From Metapseudomonas boanensis (GTDB taxonomy: Bacteria; Pseudomonadota; Gammaproteobacteria; Pseudomonadales; Pseudomonadaceae), in the NCBI RefSeq assembly GCF_018704125.1, contig NZ_JAGTIS010000001.1:1-64000 (forward strand): 64,000 nucleotides of DNA, read 5' to 3'. Both the position numbers and the translations under genes were made by a program. Of this stretch, positions 19,796 to 28,120 are shown one piece after another (positions within the stretch are counted from its first letter, which is position 1; each line of letters begins with the position of its first letter). The notes under the pieces are model-generated. The model did no database searches. It was not told where the DNA came from and saw only the letters and a list, made by a program, of their open reading frames with translations.

Positions 19796-19837
19796 GCGCC
19801 ACTGCCCTCTTCCCCGAGTGGAAGAGGGCAGTGGCGC
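19796..19837. terminator. 18-bp hairpin between converging operons, probable bidirectional terminator
   Basis: Arms 19796-19813 and 19820-19837 pair perfectly (18 bp) around loop CCGAGT. The hairpin fills the 77-bp gap between livF-type (plus) and pvsE (minus). No T run follows on either strand, so termination by hairpin alone is uncertain, but the position between convergent operons is typical of a shared terminator. Confidence 0.7.
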
Positions 19838-19842
19838 CGCCA

Positions 19843-21027
19843 TCAGCGGTCGAGGAAGACCATTTGCGGCGGCTCGTGCATCAGGAAGTCGCGGTGGGAG
19901 ATGTTCCAGGCGTAGGCGCCGGCGAGGGTGAATACCAGCAGGTCGCCGATGGCCAGTTCCGCGACGGGTTGCTGGCGGGCCAGGACGTCTTTCGGGGTGC
20001 ATAGCTGACCGACGAAGGTCACGGGCTGGCCGTGCAAGTCCGGCTCCTGGTTGCCACGCAGCACCACGAAGGGGTGGTCGTGGCCCTGCGCCGCGGGGGT
20101 GCGGAAGTGGTGGGTGCCGCCACGGGCCACGGCGAAGTACTGGCCGTGGTTGCATTTGATGTCGAGCACTTGCATCACGTAATAACCGCAGGCAGCGCTG
20201 ATGAAGCGACCGATCTCGAAGCGGATGCGGGTGCCGGCCATGCCCTCTTCGGCAATCAGGTCTTTCAGTCCCTGGCAGAAGCCTGGCCAGTCGAACGACT
20301 GCGAGTGGTCCTGATAGTTGATACCCATGCCGCCGCCGACATTCAGCAGCGGTAGTTGCAGGCCCTGCTCCTGGCTGATGCGGCGGAAGGTGCGGCAGTA
20401 AGCGCGGATCAGTTGCAGGTGGGCGGCCACGTCGAGCTGGTGGGAGAGCAGGTGGAAGTGCAGGCCCTTGAGTTCCAGCGCGGGTTCGTGGCGCAGGAGT
20501 GCGAGGGCTTCATCCAGTGCCTCTTCGTCGAGACCGAACGGCGTGGGTCTGCCGCCCATGACCAGGCGGCTGTCCGGTGCTTCGGCCAGCTTGAGGTTGA
20601 GCCGCAGCAGCACCGGTGCACGGCGGCCCTGGGTTGCGGCGAGGTGAGCGAGGCGGCGCAGCTCGTGCACGCTTTCCACGTGGAAGGCATCGACGTGGCA
20701 GTCCAGCGCGGCCTCCAGTTCGCTGTCGAGTTTGCCGGGGCCGCCGAAAATCAGCGGGTGCTTCGGACAGTGTTCATAGAGCCAGGCCAGTTCGCCACCG
20801 GACGCGGCCTCGAAGCCATCCACCAATGGGGCCAGGGTGCGCAGGATGGGCGCCTCCGGGTTGGCTTTGGCGGCGTAGAAGAGTTCGCAGTTGGCTGGGA
20901 GTGCGGCGCGCATGGCGCGTACGTGCCGATCCAGCGCCGGCAGGTCGTAGAGGTAGGCGCACAGCGGGTCGCGTCGCTGGGTGCGCAGGTCTTCGATGGC
21001 GCGGGTGATACGCGCAGGCAGGCTCAT
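19843..21027 (-). CDS. pvsE: PLP-dependent decarboxylase of vibrioferrin biosynthesis
   Basis: 394 residues, fold-type III PLP enzyme of the DAP/ornithine decarboxylase family. PLP lysine Lys54 (LFYAAKANPEAP), GGGMGINY glycine loop, FEIGRFISAACGYYV and the C-terminal GAYAWNISHRDF are present. PvsE in Vibrio makes the ethanolamine unit of vibrioferrin by decarboxylating a serine moiety; SbnH and AcsE are related enzymes of other citrate siderophores. The start overlaps the pvsD stop by 4 bp. It is the last gene of the operon. Confidence 0.85.
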   Translation of the reverse strand: MSLPARITRAIEDLRTQRRDPLCAYLYDLPALDRHVRAMRAALPANCELFYAAKANPEAPILRTLAPLVDGFEAASGGELAWLYEHCPKHPLIFGGPGKLDSELEAALDCHVDAFHVESVHELRRLAHLAATQGRRAPVLLRLNLKLAEAPDSRLVMGGRPTPFGLDEEALDEALALLRHEPALELKGLHFHLLSHQLDVAAHLQLIRAYCRTFRRISQEQGLQLPLLNVGGGMGINYQDHSQSFDWPGFCQGLKDLIAEEGMAGTRIRFEIGRFISAACGYYVMQVLDIKCNHGQYFAVARGGTHHFRTPAAQGHDHPFVVLRGNQEPDLHGQPVTFVGQLCTPKDVLARQQPVAELAIGDLLVFTLAGAYAWNISHRDFLMHEPPQMVFLDR

Positions 21028-22775
21028 GGGCGTGCTCCGATGATGGGGTTGGGTAGGGCGGTGTAGCCGGCTTCGCGGTCGGCACGTTGCAGGAGGCGGG
21101 TCATGAAGTTCTCTTTGCTGGGCAGGGTGGCGCCAGCGCAGAACTCGCGCAGCTCAACGGGGTCGCCGAGCATCTCGCGCTGCAGTTCCAGCAATTGGCC
21201 GACCTGGGCCCACAGACGCTTTTCCAGCGCGGCGCTGCCATCGGCAAGGTGGAAGATCGCCTCGCCCAGGTTGTTCACCAGGGTGCAGTAGGCCACCCGT
21301 TTCCAGGCTTTGTCGGGGCTGTAGTAGAGGGAGGCACGGGTGCGCTTGTCGAGTTGGCCGAGGCGTGCCGGTGGCCAGTGCTCAGCAACGAGTTTGGTGC
21401 CTTCCAGGTCGCGGATCCACACGCGGCAGGGCAGGCCGCTGTCGTCAAAGCCGAGCACGGTGTTCTGCAGGTGTGGCTCGAGCACCACGCCCTGGCGGAA
21501 CAGACAGTGCAGTACGCCGCCAAGCAGCAGGCCGGCATAGCAGTCGAGCCAGCGCAGGGCCGCGTCGGCGTGCGCCAGGCCGAGCCGTTCGGCGCACTGG
21601 CGCACGCGTTGCTGGCACACGCTGTGGCCGTGCAGGTCCCAGGTGAACAGGGCCATGGCCACTTGCGGGCTGTGTGCGGCACGGCTGGCCGGGTCGAGGT
21701 TCTGGCGATAGAGGATGCCGAAGCACTCGGTAACTTCGCGGGCCTCGTCCAGCGTGCCGAGAGCGCTGAGGTCGAGGGTACTGGCGGCGGGCTCGGGCAT
21801 CAACTTGAAGCCCGGCTGGGCGCTGGCCAGTTCGGTCATGACGGGAGCCAGCAGGCGGGTGAGGGCCACGGCGCTGTCCAGTTCGTACCAGGCGTTCTTG
21901 CGCACGCAATTGGTCAGTCGCACATGCACCGAAAACTTGAGGAAGTAGGCCAGGTCCGGGTGGTAGAGCGTGCGCACCGAAGACGTGGGGTAGAGTGTCA
22001 GACCTTGTGGGCCGAGGTATTCCATCAGTCCTTGCGCCTGCGCACGCTTCACCAGCGGATCGGCGAGGATGCGTTTCACCTCCCAGGGGTGGCAGGGGTA
22101 GAGGTCATCGCGACCGCAGAGCTGCTGCAGGGTGGCGCGAGGGTCCTCGCCTTGGTGGCGCACCAGCGCCGGGTTGACGCGGAACCAGTGCAGGGCGAAG
22201 CAGGCACCGACCTCCGGTGAGCAGGCCAGCAGGTCATCGATGGAAACGCCTTCGCGGCTCTTGGGGGTCGGGTGCAGGGCATGGCCCCAGACCTGATGTT
22301 GCTCCGAGCGCAGCAGGCTGTCGTCCGGCTGCTGGTTGGCGGGCACGGCGTGGCGGAGGAAGGTGCGGGTGATCTGCAGGCTGTTGTCGATCTGTTGTAC
22401 CAGTTCGCCATGGCGCTCGGCACTGGTCAGCGGGGCGAGCATCAGGCGCGCCAGTTCCAGGGCACCTAGAGAGCGCCAGCCGTGGCCGTTGCCCTTGAAG
22501 TAAGGCGCGCTGATGAAGCGGCAACGGCCGAGCACGCTGGTGCGGTCGGCCAGCAGGGCCAGGCGTCCGCCCGGAAGTCGGATGGACACCCGCTGGCCGG
22601 CGAGCTGGCGCAGGCTCATGGGCAGGTCGTGGTCCTTGGCGTCGAGGCTTGCCTCGCCACGGGGCAAGGCGTATTCGCGCAGGTAGCAATTGATCAGGCA
22701 TTCGATGGCGTGGCGCTGGGCGTCGCCGTCGAGGGCGCGTTCGTGCAGGGAAGCCAGGTTGATCTCGAGGGTCAT
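21024..22775 (-). CDS. pvsD: NIS siderophore synthetase (IucA/IucC family), PvsD-like
   Basis: 583-residue NRPS-independent siderophore synthetase, which makes an amide or ester bond on citrate using ATP. IucA/IucC core: GHALHPTPKSREGV (nucleotide and substrate binding), HPWEVKRIL, YPTSSVRTLYHP and the FhuF-like C-terminal part with GVVLEPHLQNTVL. ATG 22775 is chosen because it overlaps the MFS stop (ATGA) and has GGGAG about 10 nt upstream; the frame extends 56 codons further inside the MFS gene and reads as non-family sequence. Order after the MFS gene matches pvsD. Confidence 0.87.
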   Translation of the reverse strand: MTLEINLASLHERALDGDAQRHAIECLINCYLREYALPRGEASLDAKDHDLPMSLRQLAGQRVSIRLPGGRLALLADRTSVLGRCRFISAPYFKGNGHGWRSLGALELARLMLAPLTSAERHGELVQQIDNSLQITRTFLRHAVPANQQPDDSLLRSEQHQVWGHALHPTPKSREGVSIDDLLACSPEVGACFALHWFRVNPALVRHQGEDPRATLQQLCGRDDLYPCHPWEVKRILADPLVKRAQAQGLMEYLGPQGLTLYPTSSVRTLYHPDLAYFLKFSVHVRLTNCVRKNAWYELDSAVALTRLLAPVMTELASAQPGFKLMPEPAASTLDLSALGTLDEAREVTECFGILYRQNLDPASRAAHSPQVAMALFTWDLHGHSVCQQRVRQCAERLGLAHADAALRWLDCYAGLLLGGVLHCLFRQGVVLEPHLQNTVLGFDDSGLPCRVWIRDLEGTKLVAEHWPPARLGQLDKRTRASLYYSPDKAWKRVAYCTLVNNLGEAIFHLADGSAALEKRLWAQVGQLLELQREMLGDPVELREFCAGATLPSKENFMTRLLQRADREAGYTALPNPIIGARP

Positions 22776-23923
22776 GCGGTTATCTCCCGTGGAGCGATGA
22801 GCAGGGGGCGCGCCAGTACTAGCGCCGCGAAGGCGACCAGGCCGGCGACCAGAAAGGGGGAAGCAATGCCGCAGCTCTGGCTGACCAACCCGGCCGTGAC
22901 GCCAGCCGCAGCGCCGGCCCACTTGCCGCTGGAGTCGTACCAACCGAACAAGCGCCCAGCGCTGCCGTTGCGGCTGCGCTGGCTGAGGCAGCGGTGCAGG
23001 CCGACGAAGCCGAGCAGCATGCCGGCGCCGCTGAGCAGACGCAGGGTGAACAGCAAGTCGGGCTGGTCGCTCCAGAACTGCAGGGCGTTGGTCAGGGCCA
23101 GCAGGCCAAGGCCAGGCAGCAGCAGGTTGGCGGCCTGGCGCTGGGCCCAGGGCAGGGCCACCAGGTAGACCAGGTGCGGCAGGCTGTAGAGCAGGCCGAT
23201 GAGGGCGTCGTTACCCACGCCCAGGGCTTCGCCGTAGGGCACGAAGTAGGGGAAGGTCACCACCATGGCGAAGCTGAAGAGGAACTGCACGGCGAGCAGC
23301 CGTGGCAGGTCGTTCGGCAGCTGGTCGGGCCATTCGTCGCCGTCGCCGTCGCTGGTGCGGGCCTGGCGCCGTGGTGCGTCGGCTGGTAGCGGCAGGATCA
23401 GCACGAAGGCCAGCAGGGGCAGCCAGGCCAGCACGCGATAGAGCTCCAGCCCCATGCCGCTGGCGGTGAGCAAGCCGAGCAGGATCGGTCCGCTGATCAT
23501 CGCCAGGCGTGCCGAATACTGCGTCCAGTTCAATGCGCGGGAGAGGTTGCCGTCCTTGAGCTGGGTGGCCAGGTAGGCATTGGAAGCCGCCATGGCGCCA
23601 CCGAAGGTGCCCTGGATCATCAGTGCCAGTACGAACACCGTCAGGTTGGGGCTGAATCCGGCCAGCAGGAAGCCGGCACAGAGCCCGGCGTGGGCGCGCA
23701 GCAATGACAGGCGACAGCCGTGGCGGTCTGCCAGGTGGCCCCATAATGGCGCCGCCAGGGCAGTGCACAGGGTCGGCAGGATGAACAGCACGCCGATGCT
23801 CCAGCCCGGCGCATCCGGCGCTAGGTCGGCGAGGATGCGAGGCAGGTATAGCGGAATGCCGAGGGTGGTGAAGGCCGAGAGGTAATGGCCGAGCAGGACG
23901 CTGGCGATCAGTCGTTGCGGCAT
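22772..23923 (-). CDS. pvsC: MFS exporter, probable vibrioferrin efflux
   Basis: 383-residue inner-membrane protein with about 12 predicted spans and a central polar loop (RRQARTSDGDGDEWPDQ). The MFS loop 2-3 motif appears as GHLADRHGCRLSLLRAHAG. Siderophore clusters of the pvs, sbn and acs types each carry one such exporter. It overlaps pvsB by 16 bp and pvsD by 4 bp. Export of the finished siderophore is inferred from position. Confidence 0.85.
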   Translation of the reverse strand: MPQRLIASVLLGHYLSAFTTLGIPLYLPRILADLAPDAPGWSIGVLFILPTLCTALAAPLWGHLADRHGCRLSLLRAHAGLCAGFLLAGFSPNLTVFVLALMIQGTFGGAMAASNAYLATQLKDGNLSRALNWTQYSARLAMISGPILLGLLTASGMGLELYRVLAWLPLLAFVLILPLPADAPRRQARTSDGDGDEWPDQLPNDLPRLLAVQFLFSFAMVVTFPYFVPYGEALGVGNDALIGLLYSLPHLVYLVALPWAQRQAANLLLPGLGLLALTNALQFWSDQPDLLFTLRLLSGAGMLLGFVGLHRCLSQRSRNGSAGRLFGWYDSSGKWAGAAAGVTAGLVSQSCGIASPFLVAGLVAFAALVLARPLLIAPREITA

Positions 23924-25686
23924 GGCTGTGCCTCCAGCAGGCAGTTCGCCGCGCTGTAGCCATAGAACTTGTTGATGTCCTGGGCACCGGACTGCGCCTT
24001 GCTGAACAGGCTGCCGGCACTCAGCAGGTACTTCACCGGCAGCGTCGGACTGTCGAGCAGGAAGCTTCGGGCTTCGGAGCAGTCCAGGCCTTCGCGCTCC
24101 AGCTGTTCGAGGCAGCCAGATAGGCGCTGGCGCAGGGTGGCGTAGAGCATCTCGCGCGGTGCGAGGCTGGCATCGGCGATGGCTTCCAGCGGGGCGACGA
24201 TGTTCAGTTGCAGGGTAATGGTGCAGAACATCTCCGCCAGCGGCTGGGAGCCGGCCACGCGGATACGCTCATCGCGCAGCTCGTCAGGGCGGGCGGCGAG
24301 GTCGGGGCAGGCGTGGACAAAGCGTTCAGGCCAGAGGCGCGCGGCGTCGTTGTCTTTCATCAACAGGCGTAGCGGTTGGCCGGCCTGGTGGATCAGCACG
24401 GCGTTTTGCTGGTTGGCTTCCAGGGCGATGCCGTAGCGCAGCCACAGGCGCAGGTGCACATGCAGGAGCAGGTCGAGGTAGTCGGTCAGCCAGGCGTGCA
24501 GATCGCCTTCGTGGAACCGCTCGACAACCGCTTCGAGGAACAGCCGGCCATCCGGCATCGGGCTGGCCAGGGCGGCCACCGGCACAAGGGTGGTGGCCGT
24601 CAGTTCAGTCGGGTAGCGGCGCACGATGTAGGCCAGGTGCCGCAGTTCGGCAGCATGCCCGCCATGCTGTTCGTCGACGTGCAGGTAGCGCTGGCCCAGC
24701 TCCGGGTCACGCTCAGCCAGGGCTTGCAGTGTTGTCTGGAACCAATGGCCGTCGTACAGGGTGCTGGGCTTGATCAGCCGCAGGTTACGCGCGCCGAGGG
24801 TGCTGACCAGCAGCGGCAGTTTGATGTGGCAATGCGGTTGCTCCACGCACATCACCGTGCGCACGGAGAGCGTCGGCTCCACCAGCAGGGCGCTGCGTGG
24901 GGCCTTGATGGCGCCAGCCGGCAGGCCGTGGCGCTCCAGCATCGGCCAGGTCAGCGGGTGCACGGGCAGCAAGGCGTGGCTGGTCGCCAGGGTTTCGTCC
25001 AGGCCCAGTTCGCTTAAAGCTGGCCAATGGGCGGGCGGTGGACTACTGATGGCGAGCTCACCTTTCGGCACGGCCAGCCAGTTGAGGGTGAAACGCGGAG
25101 CGAATTCCGGGGCGTAGGCTTGCAGCGCGGCGGAGTCGAAGCCGCTCTTGGCGCGGGCGGTGGGGTAGAAAGGATGGTCGAGGTAGCTTGCCAGGCGGTC
25201 GATGCCGAGTAGCCGCTGGCCCCAGGCCGGCTCATCGAGGACGCCGGCAAGGCGGCGCGCCTGGGCCTGGTAGGCCTCGCGGCAGAGGCCGCGGTGCTGC
25301 GCGGCGCAGTCGGCCTCATCGCGATAGGCGGCGAAGAGCGCCAGGCTCTCGGCGTCCAGGCCGTGGCTCAGGTGTTCGAGCCAGCGTGGGTAACCCTGTT
25401 CGAAGCGTGTTTCGCCCTGCTGGCAGCAGAGCCAGGTATCGCCCCTCGCGCTCCAGGCTTGCAGCGGACCACCGTGGCGCAAGGGCAGCCACAGCTCGCC
25501 GCTGCCAAGGTGGGTGATGCACAGCCAATCCTGCGCGGGCGCATTTGGCCAGTGCGCGGCCAGCTCAGCCGGCAGGCGGCACACCTGGCCCTGGCTGAGC
25601 AGGCCTCGAATGTCTTCGCGCAGGCAGCAGTCTATGATTCGTTGGCCGATTGCCGCCTGGTCGGCGCTCATGGCAGCGCGGTTCAT
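23908..25686 (-). CDS. pvsB: NIS siderophore synthetase (IucA/IucC family), PvsB-like
   Basis: 592-residue synthetase. Conserved stretches: YLDHPFYPTARAKSGF, VHPLTWPMLERHG, SLRT-like LSVRTVMCVEQPHCHIKLPL, RLIKPSTLYDGHW and, near the C-terminus, RYGIALEANQQNAVL. In Vibrio PvsB and PvsD add the two side units to citrate to form vibrioferrin. The start overlaps the pvsA stop by 4 bp. It differs clearly from the second synthetase, so it is not a tandem copy. Confidence 0.86.
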   Translation of the reverse strand: MNRAAMSADQAAIGQRIIDCCLREDIRGLLSQGQVCRLPAELAAHWPNAPAQDWLCITHLGSGELWLPLRHGGPLQAWSARGDTWLCCQQGETRFEQGYPRWLEHLSHGLDAESLALFAAYRDEADCAAQHRGLCREAYQAQARRLAGVLDEPAWGQRLLGIDRLASYLDHPFYPTARAKSGFDSAALQAYAPEFAPRFTLNWLAVPKGELAISSPPPAHWPALSELGLDETLATSHALLPVHPLTWPMLERHGLPAGAIKAPRSALLVEPTLSVRTVMCVEQPHCHIKLPLLVSTLGARNLRLIKPSTLYDGHWFQTTLQALAERDPELGQRYLHVDEQHGGHAAELRHLAYIVRRYPTELTATTLVPVAALASPMPDGRLFLEAVVERFHEGDLHAWLTDYLDLLLHVHLRLWLRYGIALEANQQNAVLIHQAGQPLRLLMKDNDAARLWPERFVHACPDLAARPDELRDERIRVAGSQPLAEMFCTITLQLNIVAPLEAIADASLAPREMLYATLRQRLSGCLEQLEREGLDCSEARSFLLDSPTLPVKYLLSAGSLFSKAQSGAQDINKFYGYSAANCLLEAQPCRND

Positions 25687-26882
25687 GCCAGCACCCAGCG
25701 CAGATCGACGAGGGTGGCGGCGAAATGTGCGTCCAGGCTGGTGGCGTCGGGGGCGATCAGGCGCAGGACGCCGATATAGTCCTTGTTGGAGTGGCTGAGT
25801 TGGATGTCGTCACCGACCTGGCGTAGGGCGCGGTAGTCGCTCCAGTGACCGTCGTGTTCGTGCTGGAAACTGTCGGTCGCCTGTGCGAGACGCCCGGGCT
25901 GGCCGGCGACCAGGTAATGCACCAGGGCCTCGGCCTTGCCGCTTTCGGCAACGGCCAGCGGCTCGCCCAGATGCAGGGCGAGGATGCGGTCGAACCAGCC
26001 TTGCGGGAGCAGGCGGTCGAGGAGAAATTCACGACCGTCGCCGATGCTGCGGTAGTTGATTTCCACCAGCACCGGGCCTTCTTTGGTGAGGATGAACTCG
26101 CTGTGACAGACGCCGAAGTTGATGCCGAAGGCGGCCACCTGGGCGAGCGCGGCAGTACGGTGGGCGCGGCTCAGCGCGCCGTTCCAGCGCGCGGCCAGCT
26201 CAACGAAGTGAGGCGGCGGCGAGAGGGTCACGTCGAAGCCACCGATGGCTTGCAGGCGTTGGCCGTCGCCGAGGGTTTCGAGGGTGAACAGCGGGCCTTC
26301 CATATAGGCCTCCAGCAGCAGGGCGCGGTCGGGGTTGTGCTGCCAGAACTGTGCGCAATAGGTGGCCAGTTCGCCGGCGTTGTGGCACAGGCGCACGTCG
26401 AGGCTGGCTACGCCTTCACGGGGCTTGGCCACCAGCGGGAAGGGCACATTGGCAGGCACTGCGCTGCCTGCGGTGAGGACGTGGAACCAGGGGCCAGGTA
26501 GGCCGAGGCATTGCAGGCGTTCGCGCATGGCGGCCTTGTTCTTGGCGGCGTAGCACAGATGCCAGTTCTTGCCGGGGCAACCGAAGGTTTCCGCCACCAG
26601 GGCGGTGGCGGTCTGCAGGTGGTCGCTGTTGGAGAACACGGCGGCCGGGCGCAGGCCATGGGCGTTGATCAGCTCGACCACAGCGAGCGGGTTGAACACA
26701 TCGCACTCGAGAATTTCCAGCCCCTCGGCGGGGTGGCCGGCTGCGGCAAGTTCGCGCCTGTGCTGCTGGGCGTGGTCGCTGATCAGCACCACGGGCAGTC
26801 CGCGCTTGCGCGCAGCGGGCAAAAAGCCCTCGGTGATGGCGGGGTGGGCGATGTGGGTGAGGATCACGAGTGGGCGTTGCAT
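25683..26882 (-). CDS. pvsA: ATP-grasp ligase, PvsA-like
   Basis: 399-residue ATP-grasp enzyme. The N-terminus reads MQRPLVILTHIAHPAITEG. A pre-ATP-grasp domain (CDVFNPLAVVELI, FSNSDHLQTATALVAETFG) precedes the ATP-grasp fold with FPLVAKPREGVASLD and the Mg-binding HSEFILTKEGPVLVEINYR. PvsA is the carboxylate-amine ligase of vibrioferrin assembly, proposed to join alanine and the ethanolamine unit. ATG 26882 with AGGAGG 7 nt upstream is a strong start; the frame extends 19 codons further without a site. This ligase separates vibrioferrin clusters from staphyloferrin B or achromobactin clusters, which use a third NIS synthetase. Confidence 0.88.
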   Translation of the reverse strand: MQRPLVILTHIAHPAITEGFLPAARKRGLPVVLISDHAQQHRRELAAAGHPAEGLEILECDVFNPLAVVELINAHGLRPAAVFSNSDHLQTATALVAETFGCPGKNWHLCYAAKNKAAMRERLQCLGLPGPWFHVLTAGSAVPANVPFPLVAKPREGVASLDVRLCHNAGELATYCAQFWQHNPDRALLLEAYMEGPLFTLETLGDGQRLQAIGGFDVTLSPPPHFVELAARWNGALSRAHRTAALAQVAAFGINFGVCHSEFILTKEGPVLVEINYRSIGDGREFLLDRLLPQGWFDRILALHLGEPLAVAESGKAEALVHYLVAGQPGRLAQATDSFQHEHDGHWSDYRALRQVGDDIQLSHSNKDYIGVLRLIAPDATSLDAHFAATLVDLRWVLA

Positions 26883-27004
26883 GTAGAGCCTCCTGGGCAG
26901 CAGTCGTCCCTCCGCGAGGAGCGGACGCCTGGATATCAATGCGCGTGAGCGCGGGTCAGAAACGGTGGTGGATGCCTTGGGTGAGGACTTGGGGCTCGCT
27001 GGCC

Positions 27005-27130
27005 TTACCCGGCATTTCGTCCTGGTTGGGCATGGGGTGTGAGGGGGAGGTCCTCTTCCACGGTAGCGAGGAAGAGGCTTGGAGTGTTGAGGCTGGGGTG
27101 CAAGGCAAGCAGGTTGTTTTTTGTTTTCAT
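27005..27130 (-). CDS. Possible 41-residue peptide between the aldolase and pvsA
   Basis: ATG 27130 lies 18 nt after the aldolase stop and has GAGG 8 nt upstream. The frame reads MKTKNNLLALHPSLNTPSLF through to a TAA at 27005-27007. I recognise no family. It has a basic N-terminus, then a neutral to acidic stretch with Pro and Glu. The gap to pvsA is long for this tightly packed operon. A second frame of 25 codons (27033-26956, MPNQDEMPGKASEPQVL) overlaps it. Either could be a small protein, a leader peptide or chance. Confidence 0.35.
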   Translation of the reverse strand: MKTKNNLLALHPSLNTPSLFLATVEEDLPLTPHAQPGRNAG

Positions 27131-27148
27131 CCGGAATACCTCAGGGCA

Positions 27149-27919
27149 TCAATGGGCGATTTGCAGGCTGGCCAGACGAGCTTTGAGGGCACTGTTCAGC
27201 AGGCCGCGGTCTTCGCCGGCCAGATAGCTGCGGATGCCCCTGGCTTGCCAGTGCTGGTGTTGCTCGGCGGTACGCGGATTGGCGCAGAACGGAATTCCAG
27301 CGGCCGTGCAGTGCGAGGCCATTTCCTGGAGCGCTTCCCAGACCCGGGGGTGCGTCGCGTCGGGGCCCAGTTGCAGGTCCAGGGCGAGGTCGAGGGCGCC
27401 CTCGAGGACCATGCCGATGCCGGGCAAACGGAGAATTTCGGGCAGGGCCCGAAGCCCGGCGGCGCTTTCGATCATTGGCACGATGGGACGGGCCCGGTTT
27501 GCCAGTTCGATGTATTGCGGCAGGGGCAGGCGGCCGAAACCGGTCACGCGGCCCCCGGTGATGCCGCGCCGGCCCAGTGGCGGGAAGAACGCCGCTTCCA
27601 CGGCGCGGGCGACCTCTTCGGCGCTTTCCACGCGCGGCAGCACGATGGCTTCGGCGCCGGCATCCAGTGCCCGGCCGATCAGCTTGGCGTCGACTTCCGG
27701 CACGCGCAGCCAGGGCGAGATGCCGGCCGACTCGCAGGCGCGCAGGCAATGCATCAGCTCATCGCCGGAGCGCAGCAGGTGTTCCATGTCGAGGATGACG
27801 AAGTGGTAGCCCGCGAGGGCGATCATTTCGCAGAGCAGGGGGGAGGGAACCGAGTTGAGCAGGCCGTAGGCACTTTCACCTTGATCAAGCCTGGCGATTA
27901 CAGGTGATGTCCGAATCAT
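27149..27919 (-). CDS. HpcH/HpaI aldolase-family enzyme at the head of the vibrioferrin operon (SbnG-like)
   Basis: 256-residue TIM-barrel class II aldolase. Visible: LLNSVPSPLLCEMIALAGYHF, ILDMEHLLRSGDEL, SPWLRVPEVDAKLIGRALDAG, IVLPRVESAEEVARAVEAA and VPMIESAAGLRALPEIL. In staphyloferrin B and achromobactin clusters the family member (SbnG/AcsB) is a citrate synthase that feeds citrate to the assembly line, a plausible role here because vibrioferrin contains citrate. The canonical Vibrio pvsABCDE operon as I know it has no such gene. It is the first gene behind the Fur box, so iron-regulated. Family is clear, citrate synthase activity is inferred. Confidence 0.8.
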   Translation of the reverse strand: MIRTSPVIARLDQGESAYGLLNSVPSPLLCEMIALAGYHFVILDMEHLLRSGDELMHCLRACESAGISPWLRVPEVDAKLIGRALDAGAEAIVLPRVESAEEVARAVEAAFFPPLGRRGITGGRVTGFGRLPLPQYIELANRARPIVPMIESAAGLRALPEILRLPGIGMVLEGALDLALDLQLGPDATHPRVWEALQEMASHCTAAGIPFCANPRTAEQHQHWQARGIRSYLAGEDRGLLNSALKARLASLQIAH

Positions 27920-27950
27920 TCGCCGCTATCCGTAAGAAAAATCGTTCTCG

Positions 27951-27972
27951 AATGATAATGATTGTTAATTGA
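27951..27972. promoter_or_regulatory. Fur box for the siderophore operon
   Basis: AATGATAATGATTGTTAATTGA lies 32 bp upstream of the aldolase start. Read on the minus strand it gives AATCATTATC, ten contiguous matches to the distal half of the Fur 19-mer consensus, with a looser other half. It is expected to shut the aldolase-pvsABCDE operon when iron is sufficient. The MCO gene on the other side ends here, so it is not controlled by this site. Confidence 0.75.
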
Positions 27973-28070
27973 ATGTAAACGCTTTTTTCTGGGACGCTGG
28001 TCTCGGAATGGGCGTCCTTGAGCGGGCGTCAGACCTGGAGGTTGAGGTTCTCCTGCGATACAGGTGAGAT

Positions 28071-28100
28071 CCGGCTCGCCGCAAGGATGCGTCGAGCCGG
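28071..28100 (-). terminator. Possible terminator after the multicopper oxidase gene
   Basis: 8-bp perfect arms CCGGCTCG and CGAGCCGG with a 14-nt loop, 20 bp past the MCO stop on the minus strand. No T run follows, so this is only a candidate. Confidence 0.35.
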
Positions 28101-28120
28101 CCTGCGCGCGCGCCGGGCGC

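Noticed and set aside
27005-27130. RiPP (graspetide) precursor for the ATP-grasp enzyme
   Set aside because: The ATP-grasp protein resembles PvsA, which acts on small molecules, and the peptide lacks recognisable graspetide core repeats.
19843-27919. Staphyloferrin B or achromobactin cluster
   Set aside because: Those use three NIS synthetases; here there are two plus a PvsA-type ATP-grasp ligase in pvs order.
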